Made by a program: the position numbers and the translations under genes
Source of the DNA: Coriobacteriaceae bacterium
GTDB taxonomy: Bacteria; Actinomycetota; Coriobacteriia; Coriobacteriales; Coriobacteriaceae
Assembly (NCBI GenBank): GCA_015062655.1
Contig: SUUG01000018.1
Coordinates: 186,001-250,000 of the forward strand
Length of the DNA stretch: 64,000 bases
Reading direction: 5' to 3'
Part shown: positions 10,269 to 19,509 of the stretch, piece after piece
Layout of the letters: each line of letters opens with the position of its first letter
Numbering within the stretch: the first letter of the stretch is position 1
The notes under the pieces: generated by a model
What the model was told of the DNA's origin: nothing
Seen by the model: only the letters and a program-made list of their open reading frames with translations
Database searches by the model: none

Positions 10269-10345
10269 GGGGGACCCTTCGGTTGGAGACGGTTCTTTCC
10301 ATTGTAGCCCTCAGCGGGGCGGGCAGGCCGGTCGGGCCGCCGAGG

Positions 10346-11311
10346 TTAACGAGGGGAGCGGGCGGCGGGCGCGGGGACGATGTCCTCGCGATGGGCGCGG
10401 ACGAGGTCCCAGTTGAACCCGTCGGCGAGGCGCTCGGCGCTGACGGGGTCGGCGGCCGGGGCGAGGCCCGCCGCGAAGGCGAGGTGCCCGAGCAGGCGCT
10501 CGGCGGTGCCGAAGCGGGCGCGGAGCTCCCCCATGTCGAGATCGCGGTCGCGCTTGGAGAGGCGGCGGCCGTCGGGTGCTGTGAGCAGGGGGACGTGCGC
10601 ATAGGCGGGATGCGCGAGGCCGAGGAGGTCTTGCAGGTAGAGCTGACGCGGCACCGAATCGAGGAGATCCCGGCCGCGGACGACCTCGGTGACGCCCATC
10701 TCGGCGTCGTCGACCACGACCGCGAGCTGGTAGGCGAAGACGCCGTCGGACCGGCGAACGAGAAAGTCGCCGCAGGCGGTGGCGAGCTCCTGTCGGTGCG
10801 CCCCGAAGGTGCGGTCGGTGAAGGCGTAGGCGCCGGCCGGATCGCCCGGCTCGGGCACGCGCAGGCGCCAGGCGGGCGGGCGGCCGGCGGAGCGCTCGGC
10901 CACCTGATCGGGGCTGAGGCCGCGGCAGGTGCCCGGGTAGAGCGGGGTGCCGTCGCTCGCGTGCGGCGCCGAGGCGGCATGGAGCTCGGCGCGCGTGCAG
11001 AAGCAGGGGTAGGTAAGGCCGCGCTCGCGCAGGCGGCAGACGGCCTCCTCGTACAGGTCGAGGCGGTCGTGCTGGTAGACGGCCTCGCCATCCCAGAGGA
11101 GCCCAAGCCAGCGCAGGTCGTCCATCAGCAGCTCCGTCCACGGGCCGCTCTTGGCGCGGGGGTCGAGGTCCTCGACGCGCATGACGACGCGTCCGCCCCG
11201 GGAGCGGGCGGAAAGCCAGGCCAGCAGGGCGGCGTACACGTTCCCCAGGTGCATGCGACCCGAGGGGGACGGCGCGAAGCGGCCGGTGGGGATCTGGGGA
11301 TTCTCGATCAT
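10346..11311 (-). CDS. gluQ: Glutamyl-Q tRNA(Asp) synthetase
   Basis: Truncated GluRS paralogue that attaches glutamate to queuosine in tRNA(Asp), 321 residues with no anticodon-binding domain, as expected. Class I signatures: RFAPSPSGRMHLGN (HIGH region, residues 11-24) and LSKRDRDLD (KMSKS equivalent, near 255). The zinc-type motif is CFCTRAEL...YPGTCR. Queuosine-modified tRNA is therefore implied, although no queuosine biosynthesis gene is in the window. Transcribed alone; DUF2207 gene follows after 77 bases. Confidence 0.93.
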   Translation of the reverse strand: MIENPQIPTGRFAPSPSGRMHLGNVYAALLAWLSARSRGGRVVMRVEDLDPRAKSGPWTELLMDDLRWLGLLWDGEAVYQHDRLDLYEEAVCRLRERGLTYPCFCTRAELHAASAPHASDGTPLYPGTCRGLSPDQVAERSAGRPPAWRLRVPEPGDPAGAYAFTDRTFGAHRQELATACGDFLVRRSDGVFAYQLAVVVDDAEMGVTEVVRGRDLLDSVPRQLYLQDLLGLAHPAYAHVPLLTAPDGRRLSKRDRDLDMGELRARFGTAERLLGHLAFAAGLAPAADPVSAERLADGFNWDLVRAHREDIVPAPAARSPR

Positions 11312-11343
11312 GCGACGAGTATAGCGCGGCCGCGCGGCATAGA

Positions 11344-11371
11344 GAAAACCCCGGGGCGCGAAGCCCCGGGG
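11344..11371 (-). terminator. Rho-independent terminator after ferritin gene
   Basis: On the minus strand a CCCCGGGGC/GCCCCGGGG hairpin is followed by TTTTCT. It lies 30 bases after the ferritin stop. Confidence 0.8.
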
Positions 11372-11400
11372 CCCTTAAGGAAAGGCGTGTTCTGCCGCTG

Positions 11401-11919
11401 TTACAGCGGAAGCGCGGTGAGCTGCTTGTAGGTGCGAGCCTGGTACTCGCGGTCGAGCCCGAAGAGGCCCTTGGGATCGCCGCCGAAGAGCTCCATGTCG
11501 GTGATCATATCGCGGGCATTGGTCTCCTCCTCGCCCTGCTCCTGGACGAACCAGTCGAGCATCCTCATGGTGCGGATATCGTGCACGGAGTGGGCGACGT
11601 GCACGCAGTTGTGGATGCACTCGGTGACGTGCTCCTCGTGCGCGAGGCCGGCCTTCAGGGCCGCGAGATCGTTCTCGAAGTGTACCGTCGGCTTGGCGAT
11701 GGCCTCGAGCGTGGGGGTGTAGTCGTTATCGAGCAGGTAGCGGCGGATCGCCATGGCGTGGTCGAGCTCCTCCTTCGTCTGGATCATGTACCAGTTGGCG
11801 AAGCCCTTGAGGCCGCGGTCCTCGAAGTAGTCCGCGATCGCGAGGTAGAAGTAGGAGGAGAACAGCTCCTCGTTGATCTGCTTCTCAAGGATCTCAGAGA
11901 CCTTCTCGTTCACTGCCAT
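11401..11919 (-). CDS. ftnA: Ferritin
   Basis: Non-haem iron-storage ferritin, 172 residues, normal for bacterial Ftn. Four-helix bundle with ferroxidase ligands visible as E in NEELFSSYFY (near 17), EELDHA (Glu/His near 50-53) and EQGEEE (near 127-132). Oxidises and stores Fe(II) in a 24-mer. The frame is open far upstream, but ATG 11919 is the standard ferritin start (MAVNEKVSEIL) and has AAAGAGGG upstream. Monocistronic with its own terminator. A long 5' spacer holds a dispersed palindromic repeat. Confidence 0.93.
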   Translation of the reverse strand: MAVNEKVSEILEKQINEELFSSYFYLAIADYFEDRGLKGFANWYMIQTKEELDHAMAIRRYLLDNDYTPTLEAIAKPTVHFENDLAALKAGLAHEEHVTECIHNCVHVAHSVHDIRTMRMLDWFVQEQGEEETNARDMITDMELFGGDPKGLFGLDREYQARTYKQLTALPL

Positions 11920-12052
11920 GGCGAATACCCTCTTTCTATCGAGACGAGCGCTCCCTGCGCTGTCGCTTGCTTTAGTTGTTATACCCCGTTTGAAGGTCTT
12001 ATGCTGCGCGATCATTTTCCACACGTATCCGCGCCCCATCCGCGCGCCTCTG

Positions 12053-12116
12053 ATGCCGAGCGTTCGTAACTCGGCAAAATAAGCCGCCAAAACGCCGAAT
12101 TACGAACGCTCAGCAT
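12053..12116. repeat. Dispersed palindromic repeat, copy 1
   Basis: Arms ATGCCGAGCGTTCGTAA and TTACGAACGCTCAGCAT (one mismatch) enclose a 30-bp centre. It sits between the ferritin promoter and tRNA-Arg. It belongs to the family seen at eight other places in this window. Confidence 0.85.
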
Positions 12117-12154
12117 GTGGCGGGGGCCTGAGGAGGGGGATGTGAAGGAGATTC

Positions 12155-12185
12155 AAAAAAACCGGGCAGCCGAAGCCACCCGGTC
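12155..12185 (-). terminator. Rho-independent terminator after tRNA-Arg
   Basis: On the minus strand GACCGGGTGGC TTCG GCTGCCCGGT is followed by TTTTTTT, 12 bases after the tRNA CCA end. Confidence 0.88.
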
Positions 12186-12196
12186 TTGCGATCAAC

Positions 12197-12273
12197 TGGT
12201 GCGGCGTACAGGATTCGAACCTGTGACGTTCTGATTCGTAGTCAGACCCTCTATCCAGCTGAGGTAACGCCGC
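12197..12273 (-). tRNA. tRNA-Arg (anticodon ACG)
   Basis: 77 nt including encoded CCA. Acceptor GCGGCGT pairs with ACGCCGC. The anticodon stem TCTGA/TCAGA holds the loop CTACGAA, so the anticodon is ACG (read as ICG). The T arm GGTTCGAATCC is canonical. A terminator follows directly. Confidence 0.95.
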
Positions 12274-12456
12274 AATGCAAGAGATATAATGGCATTGCGC
12301 CCCCACCCCGTCAAGCATCTTTTTTCTTTTTTGAGAAGTTTCCCCGCGAAACCGCATCGCGGCCGCGTGCGCCGCCGATTCACGGCGCATCCCTGCCGGC
12401 TTTCGGGAACAATAGGGGCCAGGCACCCATCGAGACCGAAACCGCGAGGACGCAGC

Positions 12457-14886
12457 ATGCCCGAGGCATCCATCATCAAGCTCCCCCTCCTCTCCCGCCG
12501 ACGGCGCCTGCCGCGCCTCGTCGGCCAGCCGGAAGGGACGAGCTACGGCATCGTCCAGCGCTCCTGCCCCGAGCCCGCCTCCTCACGCGGTTACGTGGTC
12601 GAGCACCTTCCCCGGTCGCGCGCGCGCCTGCTCGCCTGCATCACCGACGACGGCCGCGTGTTCCGGGTTGACGGCCCCCTCACCGCGCTCCCCGACCGCA
12701 CCGCCGACCTCTCGATCGCCACCGAGGACCGTCCCGACCGCGGGGGCATCTTCGTCCAGGACGACATCGGCCGGCCCCGGCGCGTGGGCTCGTTCACGGG
12801 GACGGCATCGGGCCTGCTCACCGCCGAGGGCGACGACGCCCTGCCGGGACAGCGCGGCCTGCCTTACCGGGACTTCCTCGCCGTGCTCTACCTGAGGTTC
12901 TTCGTCTTCGCCGACACCGCGCCCGCGGAGGGCGACGAGAACGAGGGCGCCGAGGACGCCACCATCCGCGCAAGCATCGACCTCGAGCCGCTTGACGATC
13001 CGGTCGAGCTGTTCGAGGGGTTCCGCTCCCTCCCACTCGCCGACGCCATCGAGACGCTTCTGTTCCGCATCAGCGCGAAGGAGGATCCAAGCGGCATCGA
13101 GCGGTACGCCCAGCGCCTGCTCGCCCCCTTCGACCTCGACCGGCTGCGGGAGATAACCCTTCGCGGCGAGGTCGGTCTGGCGCGCATCGAGCGCACGGAC
13201 AGCTTCTACATCATCTTCGACCGCAAGGGCTCCGATGATTCCGACATGGCGTTCATGCTCGCCATCGAGACGGCCATGAACCGCCTTTCGCGCATCCTCG
13301 ACTTCCTCGGCGCGGGTTTGGAGCCGCTATCCTCCTCCCCCACCGAGGCCGGCTGCTCGCTCATAGATCAGCGGGTCCTGCGGGGCGCCGGATCCCAGGC
13401 ACCCGCGGTGTTCAGCCTGGCGCAGCAACCGAACGCCTGGAGCAACCCGGGGTCCGTGACATGCGAGCCGGGCGGGGAATGGGACGTGCGCACGCGCATG
13501 GCGCACCTGCTTGAGGGGCTTGATCTCACAGCGAGCCTCGAGTGCATCTTCCGTTACGACGCGTCGAGGCACGCCATCGGCATCGAGTTCGCCGCCCCGA
13601 CCGCCGCCTGCCTGCCGCGCGAGGTCTACGACGCCCGCGCCGGCGCGTGGCGCGCGATCGAGGCCGAGGTCGCCGCCGACATGGCCGAGGAGCTCTCCTG
13701 CCGCATGGCGCTCGCCCTTGCCGCAGCCGGTTTCGCGGCGGGCCTCGCCATCCGCCGCTGCACGGTGCGCATGCGGCCGCTCGACGGCGGGGCGCCTCGG
13801 TCGCTCGCGTTCTCCCGCGCCCCGTTCCTGGCGAGCCAGCTCGGCCTGGCCCGCTCGCTGGACCGGCGAGGCCTCGCCTCCCGCTTCCTCGCGAGCTCCC
13901 TGCAAGCCTGCGCCGTGTCCGAGGACGATGAGGCGAACGAGATCTTCCGACAGCCCGACCGCGGCCCCTACGTCGATCCGCGCCACGATCACCGAGCGCT
14001 TCCCGTGGCGCTCAGGGACATGCTGCTCGCCGACACCGCCGACGAGCTCGAGGTCATGGAGCCCGATGACGACCCCCATATGCTGCGCCTTGCCCGCTTG
14101 CGCGAGGTGGCCGCACGGGACCTTGAGGAAGCCGCGGAAGGGCTCCTGACGATGATCGAAGAGCTCCAGGCCTCCTGCGCCGCCGCCGAGGCCCTCTCCG
14201 ATCGGCCCGTGGTCAGCCGCTACGCGGACGGGTACTTCGCGCGGATGCTCATGGGCCTCGACGAGGAGGACCGCGACCGCCGCATCCTGCGCGTGCCCGA
14301 TGCGCTCTACTACGCGCAGCTTGAGGTGGCCACGATGCTCTCCCGTAGCGAGCGGTTCGAGGAGGCCGTCATCGAGACGAGGCGCCTGCTCGACATGGCG
14401 CCCACCTCGAGCGGCGCCCATTTCGCCCTGATCAACGCCCTTGCACGCCTGGAGCGCTACGACGAGGTCATCGAGGTCGCGCGGCACGGCCTCGCCTGCG
14501 CGTTCGAGCGCGATGCCGCGGAGTACTTCTTCTACCGCATGGCCTTCGCCTACTGGCATCGCGGGGATCGGGAGACGGGACTTGCCTGCTACCGTATGGT
14601 GCCAGCGCGCAGCGGACTGGGCGAGGCGGCGCGGATGGAGATGCGCCGGCTCATGGCTGAGATGGGCCGTGCCGAGGAGCCCAGCGAGGCCTGGGCGAGG
14701 GAGCGGCTGTCGCTCATGGAGATCAGCGCGCCGCCCACCGATCGGGTTCTGCGGTTCCTCTCCGACGCCGCCGTGCGCCTCTGCGATGCGGGGTTCCTGT
14801 TCCTTGCGGCGCGCTGCTGCTTCGAGATGTGGCGGGTGCGAAACGACGACGAGATCGGGATGGTCTGCAAATCACTCAACTGGTAG
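12457..14886 (+). CDS. TPR-containing hypothetical protein
   Basis: Large cytoplasmic protein of 809 residues without signal peptide. Most of it matches nothing I recognise. From about residue 610 to 720 there are two or three tetratricopeptide-like helices (YYAQLEVATMLSRSERFEEAV, HFALINALARLERYDEVIEV, YFFYRMAFAYWHRGDRETGL), suggesting a protein-protein interaction role. ATG 12457 is chosen because GCGAGGAC precedes it. The open frame extends 56 codons upstream but would overlap the tRNA-Arg leader and shows atypical composition. Monocistronic, followed by tRNA-Ser. Confidence 0.8.
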   Translation: MPEASIIKLPLLSRRRRLPRLVGQPEGTSYGIVQRSCPEPASSRGYVVEHLPRSRARLLACITDDGRVFRVDGPLTALPDRTADLSIATEDRPDRGGIFVQDDIGRPRRVGSFTGTASGLLTAEGDDALPGQRGLPYRDFLAVLYLRFFVFADTAPAEGDENEGAEDATIRASIDLEPLDDPVELFEGFRSLPLADAIETLLFRISAKEDPSGIERYAQRLLAPFDLDRLREITLRGEVGLARIERTDSFYIIFDRKGSDDSDMAFMLAIETAMNRLSRILDFLGAGLEPLSSSPTEAGCSLIDQRVLRGAGSQAPAVFSLAQQPNAWSNPGSVTCEPGGEWDVRTRMAHLLEGLDLTASLECIFRYDASRHAIGIEFAAPTAACLPREVYDARAGAWRAIEAEVAADMAEELSCRMALALAAAGFAAGLAIRRCTVRMRPLDGGAPRSLAFSRAPFLASQLGLARSLDRRGLASRFLASSLQACAVSEDDEANEIFRQPDRGPYVDPRHDHRALPVALRDMLLADTADELEVMEPDDDPHMLRLARLREVAARDLEEAAEGLLTMIEELQASCAAAEALSDRPVVSRYADGYFARMLMGLDEEDRDRRILRVPDALYYAQLEVATMLSRSERFEEAVIETRRLLDMAPTSSGAHFALINALARLERYDEVIEVARHGLACAFERDAAEYFFYRMAFAYWHRGDRETGLACYRMVPARSGLGEAARMEMRRLMAEMGRAEEPSEAWARERLSLMEISAPPTDRVLRFLSDAAVRLCDAGFLFLAARCCFEMWRVRNDDEIGMVCKSLNW

Positions 14887-14963
14887 CTGGGAGAAGTTTC
14901 GTGAGTTGGAGACGGGCGCTTGTCTCTCCGGTGTCATCTGGGTTATGATGCTTGAGCTGTCAC

Positions 14964-15054
14964 GGAGAGCTGACCGAGAGGCCGAAGGTGCTCGCCTGCT
15001 AAGCGAGTATTCCCCACAAGGGAATCTGGGGTTCGAATCCCCAGCTCTCCGCCA
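14964..15054 (+). tRNA. tRNA-Ser (anticodon GCT)
   Basis: 91 nt with encoded CCA and a long variable arm (TATTCCCCACAAGGGAAT region). Acceptor GGAGAGC/GCTCTCC. Anticodon stem CTCGC/GCGAG encloses CTGCTAA, so the anticodon is GCT, reading AGC/AGU. Confidence 0.95.
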
Positions 15055-15064
15055 GTGAATCGCC

Positions 15065-15097
15065 CGGCTCCCATCCACTCAGGATGGGAGCCGTTTT
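15065..15097 (+). terminator. Terminator after tRNA-Ser
   Basis: CGGCTCCCATCC/GGATGGGAGCCG hairpin with a 5-base loop followed by TTTT, 11 bases after the tRNA. Confidence 0.85.
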
Positions 15098-15203
15098 GGT
15101 TTCTTTGAGTTCGATGGATCCGAGCGCGGCCCTCCATGCTCCAAGTGGCTCCTGCTCCAGCACGAAAGCGCTGTCTTGCATCTGCGGCAAAAGAAGCCTC
15201 CTA

Positions 15204-16367
15204 TCACACACGCTCGGTGAGCTTGCTCACGATGGGGGCGGGGATGTGGCAGGCGAGGTTCTTGCAGGCGTAGTTGTTCATAAAGGGAAACGCGCGCATG
15301 CGAAACGCCAGGTTGCGCTGAAGGGGTTTCAATGAGCGCTCGTAGCGGGCGAGCGCATCTGAGGCGACACGCGAACCCGCCTTGACCGATTCCGCGACGG
15401 CGGCCCCGGCCATGCGCCCTGAATTCAGGGCGAAGGAGATGCCCTCCCCCGAGGTGCAGGAGAGGAACCCTCCGCCCTCGCCAGCGAGCAGGATGCGCCC
15501 CTGGCCGGCGACGAGGTCCGCCGGCCGCGTGAGATGCGCCGCGATCCAGGTTTCGCGCTTGACGGCCTCGCCGAACGGGTAGATGCCGCGCAGGATCGCG
15601 AGCACCTCCTCGTGCTTGCGGGCGCACTCCCGCGTTCCCGGGTAGAAGATGGACCCGATGATGGCGACCTCGCCCTTGGGGATGATGTAGCCGATGCCGT
15701 AATCACGCGAAAACCGGCGCGAGTAGATGCAATCGAAATAGGGCTCGAGCGCGCCCGGCTCGATGCGCACGTACTCTTGAACGGAGATGTAGCGGTTGAA
15801 CGGCCGAAGCTGCAAGCGCTCGCGCACCGTGGCACGCGGGCCGTCCGCGGCGATGAGATGGCGGCATGAGATGTCTCTCCGGGCAGCCGGCCCGCCGGCC
15901 GTGGACGCGGCCCGAACCGTGACACCCACCGGAGACTGGGAGATCTCGGCGAGCCTCACCTGCGCCGCCACGTCGACGTTCGCCGGGAGCAGGCTCAGCA
16001 GCCAGGCGTCGAACATGCCCCGATCCACGTTCAGGAAACGCACATCCGTGGGCTTTCTCACCTCGCGGTCCATGTGGTAGTAGCGAAATGCGATCCACCG
16101 CGGATCGAGAACCATCTCCTCCGGCACGCCACCGAAGCGCTCGAGCGCGGCGAGGGAGTACTTGTTGAGCATGCCCCCGCAGCTCTTCTCGCGCGGCAGC
16201 GAGAAGGCCTCGAGGACCAGCACGCGATCGCAGGCGCTCGCGGCCTCGATGGCGGCCATGATGCCCGCAGGGCCCGCTCCCACCACAACCGTGTCATAGG
16301 TGGGGGCAAGACCCTCCACCGTGACCGGCCGATACCGTGTTGACCACCCTGCGCTCACCATGACCAT
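15204..16367 (-). CDS. Geranylgeranyl reductase-family FAD-dependent oxidoreductase
   Basis: Flavoprotein of 387 residues. The N-terminal FAD dinucleotide motif is VVVGAGPAGIMAA (about 27-39), the second FAD motif RILLAGEGGGFLSCTSGEGI lies near 280, and there is a family-typical CGGMLNKYSL after the first helix. Members reduce isoprenoid double bonds or act as quinone-linked dehydrogenases. The partner is not visible, as neighbours are a tRNA and an unknown gene. The last 40 residues are cysteine- and hydrophobic-rich, suggesting membrane association. Start ATG 16367; ATG 16361 is equally possible. Substrate unknown. Confidence 0.82.
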   Translation of the reverse strand: MVMVSAGWSTRYRPVTVEGLAPTYDTVVVGAGPAGIMAAIEAASACDRVLVLEAFSLPREKSCGGMLNKYSLAALERFGGVPEEMVLDPRWIAFRYYHMDREVRKPTDVRFLNVDRGMFDAWLLSLLPANVDVAAQVRLAEISQSPVGVTVRAASTAGGPAARRDISCRHLIAADGPRATVRERLQLRPFNRYISVQEYVRIEPGALEPYFDCIYSRRFSRDYGIGYIIPKGEVAIIGSIFYPGTRECARKHEEVLAILRGIYPFGEAVKRETWIAAHLTRPADLVAGQGRILLAGEGGGFLSCTSGEGISFALNSGRMAGAAVAESVKAGSRVASDALARYERSLKPLQRNLAFRMRAFPFMNNYACKNLACHIPAPIVSKLTERV

Positions 16368-16430
16368 CCCCGCCCTCGCTCGTTCGCCTGCCAGTATAGC
16401 GCCGACCGGGACCGAGCCGGTGCGCCGCGG

Positions 16431-16778
16431 CTATCGGACGATGGGGCGCTCGCGCACCTCGTAGGGGACGCCGAGCTCGCGCAGGAGCGCGTGGATCTGC
16501 GAGCAGACGTCATAGCCCAGGTAGGAGGCGCCGATCAGGCACGGGAGCTGGGCGGGCTCGACGGCTCCGAAATGGGCTGCGAGGGCGACGGCACCCGATG
16601 CCCCCACCTCGGTGACGACCCGGTGCGGCGACTCCTCGAAGCACCACTGCGTGAGCGCCCCTGCGCTCACCTGCTCGATCAGCAGGTGGCCCGCCTCGGT
16701 CACATAGCACTCGATCTTGAGGGACTCATCGTTCTCGTGGCTCTCGAAAAGCACCTCGGCGGTCTTGAACAACTCCAT
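16431..16778 (-). CDS. Hypothetical protein downstream of an SOS-like palindrome
   Basis: 115-residue soluble protein with no recognised domain. It is rich in acidic residues at the start (ESHENDESLKIECY) and ends in a basic RERPIVR tail. GAAAGGGGAG precedes ATG 16778, a strong ribosome site. It has its own promoter region after mupG, containing a GAACATATGTTC palindrome, so it may be separately regulated. No function is proposed. Confidence 0.75.
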   Translation of the reverse strand: MELFKTAEVLFESHENDESLKIECYVTEAGHLLIEQVSAGALTQWCFEESPHRVVTEVGASGAVALAAHFGAVEPAQLPCLIGASYLGYDVCSQIHALLRELGVPYEVRERPIVR

Positions 16779-16821
16779 GTCGACTCCCCTTTCTCATCAT
16801 CGGCTGTTGGTTATGATGATA

Positions 16822-16855
16822 CCATAAAAACAGAACATATGTTCGTATTTTATGG
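16822..16855. promoter_or_regulatory. 34-bp palindrome with LexA-type core GAACATATGTTC
   Basis: The inner box 16832-16845 reads AGAACATATGTTCG, one base from the Gram-positive/actinobacterial LexA consensus CGAAC-N4-GTTCG. Outer arms CCATAAAA/TTTTATGG extend the symmetry to 34 bp with three mismatched central pairs. It lies 44-77 bases before the 115-residue gene. LexA binding is inferred; another dimeric regulator could explain the longer symmetry. Confidence 0.5.
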
Positions 16856-16865
16856 GGAGCTTGGG

Positions 16866-17927
16866 TCATTCAGCGCGAAATCTCAGTCCAAAGCCCCGGC
16901 GCGCGAGATCCACGAGCTCGAGGTCCTCGGGAATCACCTGGCCAATCACATTCTGCCGCTCGTCTCCGTCCAAATCGGCGCGGGCGATCTCAATCTCCCC
17001 CTCATAACGCAGGTACCCCGTGTTCGCGATCGAGATGCTGCCCCGGCGGCGCGCCCGGCCCGCGCCGGCATCGGGGGCGACGGGCGCCTCGGGGCGGAGT
17101 GCCGCCCGCGACTCCTGCGAGCGGAACAGCAACGTGCTCGAGTCGGGTCGATCATGGTGGACCTGCCCGAAAAGGTGGCGGTAGCCCTCCTCGAGACGGC
17201 AGCGGATATCGACGTAGCCGACTGCCACCTGGCTCAGGGCCTCCCAACCGGAGGCGGTGAGGTCGACGTCGCCCACCAGCACCCCGTCGCACCCTCCGGA
17301 GATCCCGAGCTCGAGCATGTTCCGTGCGATCTCAGTGCGGCGGGCGCGGTGCTCCTCGATCGTCGGCAGCCCCTCGTGAAGCGGGCCGCGGAGCGCCCCG
17401 TCGCCGGGAACGAAGCCCAGGACCTCGACCCCCTGCGTGGAGAGCAGGTCGTTCATGCGACGGACCTCTTCGAGATCGAGGCCCGTCCCCGGTTTGGGAT
17501 AGTAGTTATGGCAGGCGGTGAAGCGGGCGAGGTCCGCGCCGGCGGCGCGCCATGACGCGATGTCCGCCTTCGTGACGGTCGAGGCGTTGCACACGACGTG
17601 GAAGGTGCGGGCGAGGGAGGCCGTCTCGGCCGCCGTGAACCCGTAATCGAGGCGGAGGTGCGTGACGCCGAGGTCGGCCAGGCCCTCAAGGGACTCGCAG
17701 CCGAGCTTGGCGCAGGTCTCCGGCCCCACGTCGACGATGGCGCCGATCCCCGCCTCGCGGAGCATGCCGAGCAGGTGGCGGGCATCGCCCGCGAGGGCGG
17801 CGCCGTCCTCCTCCGGGATGTGCATCGAGGTGAACGCGTAATCGACCCCGGCTTGCGCGGCGCGCGCGATGACGCGCTCGCTCACCGCGATTCCGCTTCC
17901 GAAGTAGATCGAGATCCCTGTCCTCAT
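16866..17927 (-). CDS. mupG: 6-phospho-N-acetylmuramidase
   Basis: DUF871/GH170 protein, 353 residues, normal length. It hydrolyses the disaccharide MurNAc-6-phosphate-GlcNAc in the cytoplasm, giving MurNAc-6P and GlcNAc. N-terminal TIM-barrel start GISIYFGSGI, TSMHIPEE, VDVGPETCAKLG, LRLDYGF and the HNYYPKPGTGLD segment are characteristic, with the C-terminal cyclophilin-like domain following. ATG 17927 follows GGGGAGG. It is the last gene of murR-murQ-murP-mupG, whose co-occurrence supports the assignment. Confidence 0.88.
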   Translation of the reverse strand: MRTGISIYFGSGIAVSERVIARAAQAGVDYAFTSMHIPEEDGAALAGDARHLLGMLREAGIGAIVDVGPETCAKLGCESLEGLADLGVTHLRLDYGFTAAETASLARTFHVVCNASTVTKADIASWRAAGADLARFTACHNYYPKPGTGLDLEEVRRMNDLLSTQGVEVLGFVPGDGALRGPLHEGLPTIEEHRARRTEIARNMLELGISGGCDGVLVGDVDLTASGWEALSQVAVGYVDIRCRLEEGYRHLFGQVHHDRPDSSTLLFRSQESRAALRPEAPVAPDAGAGRARRRGSISIANTGYLRYEGEIEIARADLDGDERQNVIGQVIPEDLELVDLARRGFGLRFRAE

Positions 17928-18009
17928 CCATCCTCCCCTTCCATACGCCGCGGCCCCACGGAGCGATCCGGGGGCCGCTGGCGTCGCACCTCACCGCCGA
18001 CTTGCGGCG

Positions 18010-19440
18010 CTACTCGCCGTAGAACTCGTTGATGCGATCCTCATCGACTCCGAAGAACCAGGTGAGGATGAATCCGCCGGCATAGGCCGCGAGCATCGCG
18101 ATCACGTAGAAGAGCTGCTGCCCGGGAACGACGATCAAAAGGCCGAAAAGGCCCGAGACGCCCTGGGAGACCGTCCCCACGTGGAAGAGGGCGGCGAGGA
18201 TGCCTCCGAAGCCGGCCCCGAGGCACGCGGTCACGAAGGGGCGCATCAGCGGCAGGGTCACGGCGTACATGAGCGGCTCGCCCACGCCGAGGATGCCCAC
18301 CGGGATCGACTCGGAGATGAACTTCTTGAGGCGGCGGTTGCGCGTCTTGAAGTAGAGCGCGAGGCCGGCGCCCACTTGCCCTCCACCGGCCATCATCAGG
18401 ATCGGAAGCAGGTAGTTCACGCCCTCCGTGGCCCCATTCGGATCGTTCAGCAGGGCGTGGATCGGGGTGAGGGCCTGGTGCAGGCCGACAGCCACGAGAG
18501 GCAGGAAGCCCGCGGAGAGGGTGTAGCCGCCCACGACCCCCAGCTGCTCGTACACGAAGCTCAGCACCGTGAAGATGCCCGTGGTGAGCCATGCGCCGAG
18601 GGGCTGGATCACCAGCATCATCGCGAGGGCACCGATCAGGAGAACCAGGAGCGGGCTGATGAACGTGTCGAGCATATCGGGCATGACCTTGCGGATCTGG
18701 CGCTCGAGCACCGCGAAGAACGCGCCGGCGATGAGCGCGGCGATCATGCCGCCCGCTGCCGGGTTATACGCGGCGTTCGTGAGCGGGAGCAGAATCGCCT
18801 GGGCCGGATCGGCCGCTCCAGGGGCGAGCAACGGCATGCCGGCGTTCGCGATGCACATGGCGCCCGCGATGCCGCCGAGCGAGGCGGAGCCGCCGAACTC
18901 GCGCGCGGCGTTGTAGCCCACCAGGATCGGCAGGTAGGCGAAGAGGGCCCAGCCCATCGAGCGGATTCCCTGATACCACCAGACATCGGCGAAGGCATTG
19001 CCCGAGGCCACGTTGATCACGTTGCAGATGCCGTTGATGAGGCCCGCTGCGATGATGCCCGGCAGCAGGGCGACGAAGATGTTCGCGATCTTCTTCAGGA
19101 AGGCCTGCACGGGCTTCTGGCTGTACTTCGCCTTCTGAGCCGCCTTGTTCTCCGCGGCCGCCTGGACGACGTCATCGTCCGCCACGCCCTTCGCGAGCCC
19201 CGTGAGCTTCGCGAATTCCTCAAGGACCTTGTTGACCTTGCCGGGTCCGAGCACGATCTGCATCGTCTCGTCCTCGACCACACCCATCACGCCGTCGAGC
19301 GCTTTGATGCCCTCGACGTCCACCAGCTTCGCATCGCGCGTTCCCACGCGCAGCCGCGTCATGCAGGCCGCGTTCGATGTCACGTTCCCGCGTCCTCCCA
19401 GCAACTCGAGCAGCTGCCGACTGAGCTCCCTATCGTTCAT
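18010..19440 (-). CDS. murP: PTS MurNAc transporter, EIIBC (MurP)
   Basis: 476 residues. An EIIB domain (1-85) has the phosphorylated cysteine 26 in NAACMTRLRV, joined by a short linker to a glucose-superfamily EIIC domain with about ten membrane helices (PGIIAAGLINGICNV, LPILVGYNAAREFGG, GEPLMYAV). No EIIA domain is present, so a general glucose-type IIA encoded elsewhere must phosphorylate it. The product would be MurNAc-6P. ATG 19440 has AAAGGAAG just upstream; GTG 19458 in the same frame lacks one. Specificity is inferred from the murQ/mupG neighbours. Confidence 0.88.
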   Translation of the reverse strand: MNDRELSRQLLELLGGRGNVTSNAACMTRLRVGTRDAKLVDVEGIKALDGVMGVVEDETMQIVLGPGKVNKVLEEFAKLTGLAKGVADDDVVQAAAENKAAQKAKYSQKPVQAFLKKIANIFVALLPGIIAAGLINGICNVINVASGNAFADVWWYQGIRSMGWALFAYLPILVGYNAAREFGGSASLGGIAGAMCIANAGMPLLAPGAADPAQAILLPLTNAAYNPAAGGMIAALIAGAFFAVLERQIRKVMPDMLDTFISPLLVLLIGALAMMLVIQPLGAWLTTGIFTVLSFVYEQLGVVGGYTLSAGFLPLVAVGLHQALTPIHALLNDPNGATEGVNYLLPILMMAGGGQVGAGLALYFKTRNRRLKKFISESIPVGILGVGEPLMYAVTLPLMRPFVTACLGAGFGGILAALFHVGTVSQGVSGLFGLLIVVPGQQLFYVIAMLAAYAGGFILTWFFGVDEDRINEFYGE

Positions 19441-19509
19441 CTTTCTTCCTTTCCCCACCGAGCCGGTGGAACCGATATAACCGCGCCGCCTGCGGGCGGC
19501 GGAGCTACC

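Noticed and set aside
8520-10307. 595-codon open frame on the plus strand
   Set aside because: Antisense to the DUF2207 gene; Arg/Gly/His-rich composition typical of GC-driven shadow frames, no ribosome site.
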